Assembly: GCA_020698575.1 (NCBI GenBank)
Contig: CM036255.1
Coordinates: forward strand, 15,530,501 to 15,594,500
Source of the DNA: Bostrychus sinensis
Lineage: Eukaryota; Chordata; Actinopteri; Gobiiformes; Eleotridae
Direction of reading: 5' to 3'
DNA length: 64,000 bases
Every line of letters begins with the position of its first letter. Position 1 is the first letter of the stretch. Below the pieces are notes generated by a model, which was not told the origin of the DNA, ran no database searches, and worked only from the letters and a program-made list of their open reading frames with translations. Position numbers and translations under genes: made by a program. This document shows, piece after piece, positions 57,466 through 64,000 of the stretch.

Positions 57466-58645
57466 ATATACACCACTATAAATATTTTGCTGTTGTGTGT
57501 CACTAACTCCTTCTGTCTCTGGACCTACACAGTGGCTTGCGGCCATTAAACACTGGTTAAGGTAGGTTAGAGAAGCAGACAGCAAAGACATCTTCCATCA
57601 GTAATTCAAAGCTACAAGCTCATTGTAAATCAAATATAAATGAATAATTACACTGAGCATGCTTCATCACCAATCTCTCCCACTTATGCCACCAACAGGC
57701 CTTTATATATCAAACCTCAACACGTGTTTGCAAATTCTACTTCAGCCTTTAATCATTTTCATGTGTGTCATATCAATGTTATTTAAAACATAAAGAAATG
57801 AACTGGGTAAAGATAAAGGTTTTGGCACAGACGAGTTTAGTAAGCTGTAAAGGATGGCGTGACAAGTCTTTGAAACTTCTCTTTGAATTGATTAAAGTGG
57901 AAAGTTGTGTTTTCCTCTTTTCCTGTTGAGAACTAATGGCACATGACAGAAACTGTTAGTGGTGCTGCCTGCCCTTCTACATCTCTTTCGGTTAATTTTT
58001 CTTGCCTTGTTTTGCCACTTAAGCTCCCACAAAAACAACCTTTTATTTGCCTTCCAATTCTTTTTTTCCCCCCAGTGCCGAATTGACTTCTCCACACGCA
58101 CACACTCACACACTTCCTCACCATTTCTCATCTTGTGCTTAATGATGGTCCATTGCTGGTGACAGTGTGTACCCTCTCCTTCGCCCGCCCTGCTTTGATC
58201 TGCTTTCTGATAGGTTGAGGGTCATGCCAGAGATGATGTATGATTGGTTGTTTACTCCTGCCATGGGAGATGACTGTGGTCCCTGTGAGAGCGGGACCTC
58301 ATTACTGGGCACTATCAGAGGGGCATGGAGGAGCATGAGATGAAGAGCCGGGCCAGAAGATGGGGAGAGAAAAAAAAAAAAAAAATCAAAAAACAGTGTG
58401 TGCCAGTGGAAGAGGATGCAACAGAAGTGGCTGAAGGAGAGAAGAGTTGTGCATGATGAAAAGGGAATTGGGAAGAAATGAAAATTAAAGTTGAAGCAAA
58501 CACAAAACAGGACTGGGGGACATAAGTAAACCAATTAGTAAACCATTAGAAAACAATCTACCAAAATACATAGTTCAAAGTTCCTACCACTGTCAGGGAG
58601 ATCGTGTTTTTGTTGGTGTTGGTTTGTTATTCTTTTAGCAAACAC
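57466..58645. other. Unassigned non-coding DNA
   Basis: A run at 58370-58385. Frames at 57892-58534 overlap on both strands with no known domain. Confidence 0.45.
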
Positions 58646-58649
58646 AAAA

Positions 58650-59010
58650 TAATCAGACCCTGAAGATATTTTCAGAAAAGGTCCATAAGGGGGCAAAGAA
58701 GAAATCTTTCATTTTAGGTTTCAATCTGGAAAACTGTGTAGACCATTGTTAGGAGGGAGACAGATGTAGGAATGACCGGGCACAAACTGGGCAGATTCAA
58801 GATTTTTTAAAATAAATTCTGTACCATTGCGACAGGAGTCAGTAAAGCAACAAATTATTTTTTACCATTGCAAGATATACAGTTCTGTTGCTCAAGGGAT
58901 GGAGCATTTACTCCTAAACTAGAAGGACTGGTTCTAGGTCTAGGTTCAGGGCACTATATGTTTACCGTTGCAAGATAGGGCCAATGCCATGCTTTGCTTC
59001 TAGTCAAAAT
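58650..59010 (+). repeat. Composite SINE-like repeat, near full-length, copy n (plus)
   Basis: attttcagaaaaggtccata, gggggcaaagaagaaatctt, ctgtaccattgcgacag, gagtcagtaaagcaacaaat, gttgctcaagggatggagca (A-box-like, about 58888), actggttctaggtctagg, accgttgcaagatagggcca. Same module order as 56755-57150. Confidence 0.75.
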
Positions 59011-59970
59011 ATGTAGCATCAAATAAATTAGTAATTGTTCTGTGATGTGACAAATAACTGCGCCTTACTGACTTGGTTAAAACATGGCTTAGTAAAGCAC
59101 TTTGTAGTTCTGAGTGAAGAAGCCTCTTACCATTTGTTTTGAATATACAAAGAGTTTCAGAGTGTTGTTATACTGTTATGCTGACAATCCAAATTGTGCA
59201 CTTTTCCTTTCTTTAAAACCTAAAAAAAATTTGAATTATATCTCTTCAAAACATGAAGTAGACTATGCCAAAATATAAGAGTTGTTCCAGTAGTGGAGGA
59301 GCAGCAGACTAATTCACCTTCACAATCCATGGCAGTGAAATAGAAAGAATACACAACAAGTTATGAAAAGAAATGAACTGGCTAAGACAGCACTAATGAT
59401 CCCACGTCCACAGTCACAACTCTGGATGTAAGAACACAACAAGAAACAAAGAACTCCTAACTTCAAAACAATTTAATTGGAAGTGTTGGAAGCAGCAAGT
59501 GTGTGGGTGTCTGTGTTTCTTCTCTTCCCCTTTACTCTTTTCAATAGCAGCTGCTTTATTCTTTTGCAGTAAAAATACTTGAGGTGTACAGATATTAACT
59601 AAATCCCAGTGAGACACCCTGATATACAAAGGGTTGGTGTTTTGAGTAAATAATTTATATAGCTCTGATGCAACGCTGTGAAGAGAGGGAAGGACTGAAA
59701 TGGAGTAATGCAGAGATGAGGAGAAGGCATTCCTGTAGGGAATCCATCTTGGGCCAGAGGGCACACAGAGGCTCTGAAGTGTGGAGGTCTCTGAGGAGAT
59801 CCTCCGCTCCATATACAGCCAATGGAAAAACCAATCTCACACTATTTATTTAAGGCAGACTGAAGCACTTTGAAAGATTTCTGTTTCTAATTAAACTTCC
59901 GAATAGCACACAGTTTTTCAGATCAGACTACTGGGACAAAGCTGATAAAGTTGTCAAAGTGATTCTTGTA
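59011..59970. other. Unassigned non-coding DNA
   Basis: Overlapping frames at 59414-59853 on both strands lack a recognisable domain. No repeat boundary seen. Confidence 0.45.
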
Positions 59971-59974
59971 GAGG

Positions 59975-60415
59975 TGGAGAGTAACTAGATACTCTTATGA
60001 GAGATTTACTCTGTTTTCACTTCGTGGGTGGGGACATAGTGTACTTTAAGTACATTTCATAAAACATACTCGCGCAAACATGAGGAAAAATATATTGTGT
60101 TGTATAGTAGTAGAAGCAGCAGTAGTAGCAGAATTAAACAGCAGCAGATGTAATACTGGCAGAAGTAAAAGCAGTAAAAGCAGCAGTGGCAATATTCATG
60201 GTAATAGAAGAACCATTAGTAGTAACAGTAGTAGTAGTAAAACTAGTAGCAGTTTGCAGACAGTTTAGCTTTGCAATTCCAAAAAAAAAAAAAAAAAAAA
60301 AAAAAAATCACTTAACACAATACATTTACCCAATACTTTTGTTGAGTAGTTTACTTAATTACTACTACTTTAGTACTGATTTTAAGCACTTTCTCCAACT
60401 TTTGCTTCTTCAGAA
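59975..60415 (+). repeat. TACTTTTACTT-type repeat with long AGT/AGC tract and A run
   Basis: gaggtggagagtaactagat, ctttaagtacatttc, an AGT/AGC-rich tract at 60105-60250, an A run at 60281-60307, then ttacttaattactactactt and gcactttctccaacttttgc. Confidence 0.7.
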
Positions 60416-63400
60416 TGGATACAACTGTTTGCCTTTTTTCATGTTATAAATGCATAGGCTAAACACTGCAGCAAAAGCTGTGCCAACACATAAAAATGCA
60501 TGTCATACTCTTCAGAGTGTTGGATGTGTCACTGATGGAGACAGAACAATATGATGTTTTTAAGATCTCTGTTATTGTTCTCACTGGTCTGGTTTAGCTT
60601 CAGTGCTGTCAGTAGGGTGCATATGACATTCATCATAAGAAATAGTTTTAACATAAAGTTTTAGAACAATCCCTTGATGCATCTTGACCATAGCTAAACA
60701 GGGGAAGGATTCTGTTTTAGGTCACTTCCAAATGCTTTTGTAATATGTGGTAGTGGAAGAAGCACTAGTATCAGTGTTAATAGAAACGCATGTAAATGTA
60801 TAATTTGTACTTCAGTAAACTTGACATTCATTTTTAATCCAAGACTATTAAGTGCACTTCTATTGCAGCAGTGCTCACTTTATACATTTATCTTCAAATA
60901 CATATATGTGCACTGTACATCCATGAAGCCTAGAGCCAACTTCAGACAGCAATGAGTCAAAGGAAGTCTTCCCAGATTATAAATCATAATTGGTTTGCAT
61001 GATAATCCGCTCAAGTGATTTACTGGATTATAGTGCGCTGAAGGGACGAGAGGCTAAAACGTAATGTTGTATTGCTATCTTGCCAAATAAATGATTATAA
61101 TAACACAATGCTACACTTAAATCTACATGTCACAGCTTCATTATTATTGTTTCTTTTTTGGAGAAATACAAATAGAGAGCCAAATAATTAGTGATAAAAT
61201 GTCATGTCTTAGGGCAGCAGAAAAAATAAATCATTTGGAGTAGTAGTTTGTTTAGAGTTTGGTCTGCCACACAGATTGAGGCCTGGCACAAGTTACTGTA
61301 TTTGTTGGCTGAGCTGAAACAATCAATGTTGTCATTTTGTTTGACAACCATTTGTGCATGATTATATTTAATTAAATTCAGAAATTGAATTCAAATCCCC
61401 AACATGACAATAGAGAAGGGAGGTCACAGATGTTGAATTACTATAATTGTTCTCGACTAATCACACAGCAGCTAAACTATGCTGTTGAAAAGGTCAGTTT
61501 TGTCACCTGTAACTGCCATAAAGCCAATGCTGAATATAGCTTTAACATTAAAGTTGCCAATTATATATACATTGCATGCAGGAACAATTTCCATGGAACA
61601 TGTATGATGCAGATTAATATGACTGTCTCTTTGTAACAGGCCATAATTAAATCATGTCAACATGATGGATGTCTAAATTGTATATGCATTGCATCATTTG
61701 TTTATGATGAGGAAAATCAAATTTGTGGGAACGATATGCAAAGAGTGCACACTTCACACTTACACAAACAACATTTATGCGCGGTGTTCAAGTTGCATCT
61801 GGAGAGCCACAGTGCTGTCACTCACAGCATGCAGCTTTTAAAATGACTGAATCTAGGTCCCCCTTTGTGTTCAATATGATCTTATTATCTGGCTCTATAA
61901 AGAGCTTGCATCACAGCTTGTTTGAAAAAACATTACTACAAGACACATGAGTGGGCGTAATCAAGAAATGGGAAATGTGAACTGGATAATGGAGGAATTA
62001 TCCATCTTCAGCCTGAGACAGTGGGTGGTGGGGTGCTCACAGGCCATGGACATAGGCCTGGACCTGAAACGAAGAGAGGTCCTGCTCAAAATATTCCATT
62101 GATAATATACAAATTTATCATGTAAAAAAAATATAGCCAATCTCCATTTGTGCTCATATTGTATTTTATTCCACTTTCTTCCTCTTACCTTAACCAAAGG
62201 GACTCTTAATCTCTGATCACCTCAAGTGTAAATGTTGCCCTTGAGATCTGAACTGCTGTCTAAGGGAAACAGGCATGGTGACAGCTTTTTATCAGATGTA
62301 ATAGAGGGTACAAGAGAAAACTTTGGGTAAAAATCAGTGAGGAGGAGAAAATAGCAGCCTGCTAATCCCAAAAGAAAAACACTCTGATTAAACTTATCCT
62401 TTCCTCTGAGGATGAAGGCTCAGATAGAGTGTCCAACACAAACCAAAATCAATTTAGTGCAGGGGATAACATTCACAGGCAGCTCTTTTTCCCTGGCCTG
62501 TAGACAAAGCTCTTACAGTTGAGTTCTGTAAAATGAGCCACTTTTTCTTTAGGACACTGTTTTGAATGTCTGGCCCCTGAAGTCTCTTTGACTTAGCCCT
62601 ATTTAGAGCAAATCCAAACATCACACTAACAAGATGACACTCCAAATATGGGATGCCTAGTCAATTTGAAACAGGATAAAAATAAAGTAGAACATTCAGA
62701 TAGACAAGAATCCAAGGTTTGAATTTTCTTTCCAAATGCCATAACCACTTTGTTTGTTTAGTAAACTCAAGACATGACTACATTCGAGGTTCTGAAGATA
62801 CTCAGAGAGCGTCAGAAAGGACAGACTGAACTGTTCACAGCTGCAGGGTAGGATATCTAGAAGACGACCAAAGGGGAGAGTTATGGATGTAGTGCAAGAG
62901 GACATGAAGTTAGTTGAGAGAAGAAGATGCAGAGGAGAGGGTTACAATGGAGGCTGATGATACACTATGAATCCATAAGGAAAAGGCTAAAATGGTACAC
63001 TACCAATTAGCCAGAGAAAATATAAGACAGCATATCAAATTAAACTCAACCCTCTGAGCACCTTAAAAATGTACATACACTCATTACCTTAGGGACCTGT
63101 TTGGGACCTCTCATAAAATAGCTATAAAAATGTCAAATAATTTATTTTTTTGCATGAAATCCTTATTACTTCAGCCCTAATGATAGATATGAAGTTTATT
63201 TTCATTTATTAATAATTTGTTTTTATGACCATTTTGTCATCAAAAAATCCTGTTATTTTAGATGACAAAAACACAAAATCTGCCATTTTATCCAAAAATA
63301 GGTTGCAGTGTGGATCACTTGGGGTGAGTTATTAGAGCCTTGACTAAGTAAATAAATAACATTGGTTTTAATGCATTTTTATTTTTGGAGCAAGGACAGA

Positions 63401-63715
63401 AGAGTATTCTCAGGTACATGGAGTCCCTCATGACCTCATGAACAAAATATATTCTCAGCCACACTCCCACCGCTCTGTTACGTCGATCCTAACACACCAA
63501 GACCAATTTATTGGTGTTCAGTGTTTTTATTCCCATGCATTTTGCAAGGTAGAAGAAAAACAGCCCTCCATTGAAACTGTCTGTAATAAAGCTCTGCTGC
63601 CCCTGGTGGTTTAGGGGGTCAATCTGACCAAAAAAACTAATTTCCCTTTATTTTGAATGTAAAGGCTTAGATTTAGTAAGCTTTCATGAAAAAAGTGTTA
63701 TATGTCAGGATTGCA
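60416..63715. other. Unassigned DNA, parts possibly unique
   Basis: The longest stretch without recognised repeats. 61540-61700 (gccaattatatatacattgc, aggccataattaaatcatgt) and 62030-62130 look like non-coding islands. Short open frames only; no gene supported. Confidence 0.4.
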
Positions 63716-64000
63716 GGATGTCAGAAATCCATCCATCTTCTTCCGCTTTATCCGGGACCGGGTCACGGGTGCAGCAGTCTAAGCAGAGATGCCCAGACTT
63801 CCCACTCCACAGACACTTCCTCCAGCTCTACCAGGGGGACCCCAAGGCGTTCCCAGGCCAGCCGAGAGACATAGTCCCTCCAGCGTGTCCTAGGTCTTCC
63901 CCAGGGCCCCCTCCCAGTGGGACATGCCTGGAACACCTCCCCAGGAAGGCGACCAGGAGGCATCCGGAACAGATGCCCAAGCCACCTCAGCTAGCTCCTC
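63716..64000 (-). pseudogene. LINE-derived fragment, C-terminal coding part, cut by window end
   Basis: The minus strand encodes PPGRLPGEVFQACPTGR, GRPRTRWRDYVSRLAWE and VWASLLRLLHP (63963-63763), followed by cggataaagcggaagaag. In teleosts this wording is the conserved tail of a very common non-LTR retroelement. The element continues beyond the window, so only the 3' end is visible. Confidence 0.82.

Noticed and set aside
59414..59853. 132-codon minus-strand frame and its plus-strand partner
   Set aside because: No domain recognised, and frames overlap on opposite strands.
1..64000. CRISPR arrays, prokaryotic operons, endogenous viral genes
   Set aside because: No spaced identical short repeats, no ribosome-binding-site-led gene runs, and no capsid, envelope or retroviral polymerase reading frames were seen.

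Overview
The window reads as AT-rich, non-coding, repeat-laden DNA of a teleost fish. The evidence is the mix of mobile elements: a Penelope-like retroelement, Tc1 elements of types I know from fish genomes, hAT elements, tRNA-derived fish SINEs, a LINE reverse transcriptase and many MITE-like repeats. I found no exon that I can assign to a conserved single-copy host gene, no tRNA, rRNA or CRISPR locus, and no viral gene set. It is most likely intergenic or intronic.

Layout. 0-6 kb: AT microsatellite, a near-perfect hairpin, a 12-bp minisatellite, then a composite SINE-like repeat split by a 5'-truncated Penelope-like element (12-bp target duplication) and a second, solo 3' end of the same family (10-bp target duplication). 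Both carry a decayed hammerhead-ribozyme motif. 6-18 kb: mostly unassigned DNA with one clear SINE and several dispersed repeats. 18.15-20.50 kb: a 2.35-kb element with CACTGTAAACCCG termini that carries a decayed, apparently spliced gene on the minus strand. 21-30 kb: a hAT MITE, a Tc1 MITE, a fossil Ac-like hAT transposase, a TTAA MITE and a local duplication. 31.5-33.1 kb: a Tc1 element with ~190-bp terminal repeats and a broken transposase.

38.5-41.1 kb holds the only long intact coding region: a complete hAT transposon (668-codon BED-finger transposase, inverted termini, perfect 8-bp target duplication) sitting inside an older LINE. Removing the hAT and one copy of the duplication restores the LINE reading frame. 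42-64 kb: a Tc1 remnant, more copies of the composite repeat, an AAGTC-rich hAT MITE with a second copy of its core nearby, a MITE whose ends resemble those of the intact hAT, and a LINE tail running off the window end.

The coding content serves transposition only. The intact hAT is the one element that could still supply active protein, perhaps also for non-autonomous relatives. The least described items are the composite repeat family (about 14 copies, with the tRNA-like promoter in the middle of the unit) and the gene-bearing element at 18-20.5 kb. Comparisons with family consensus sequences are from memory; no search was run.
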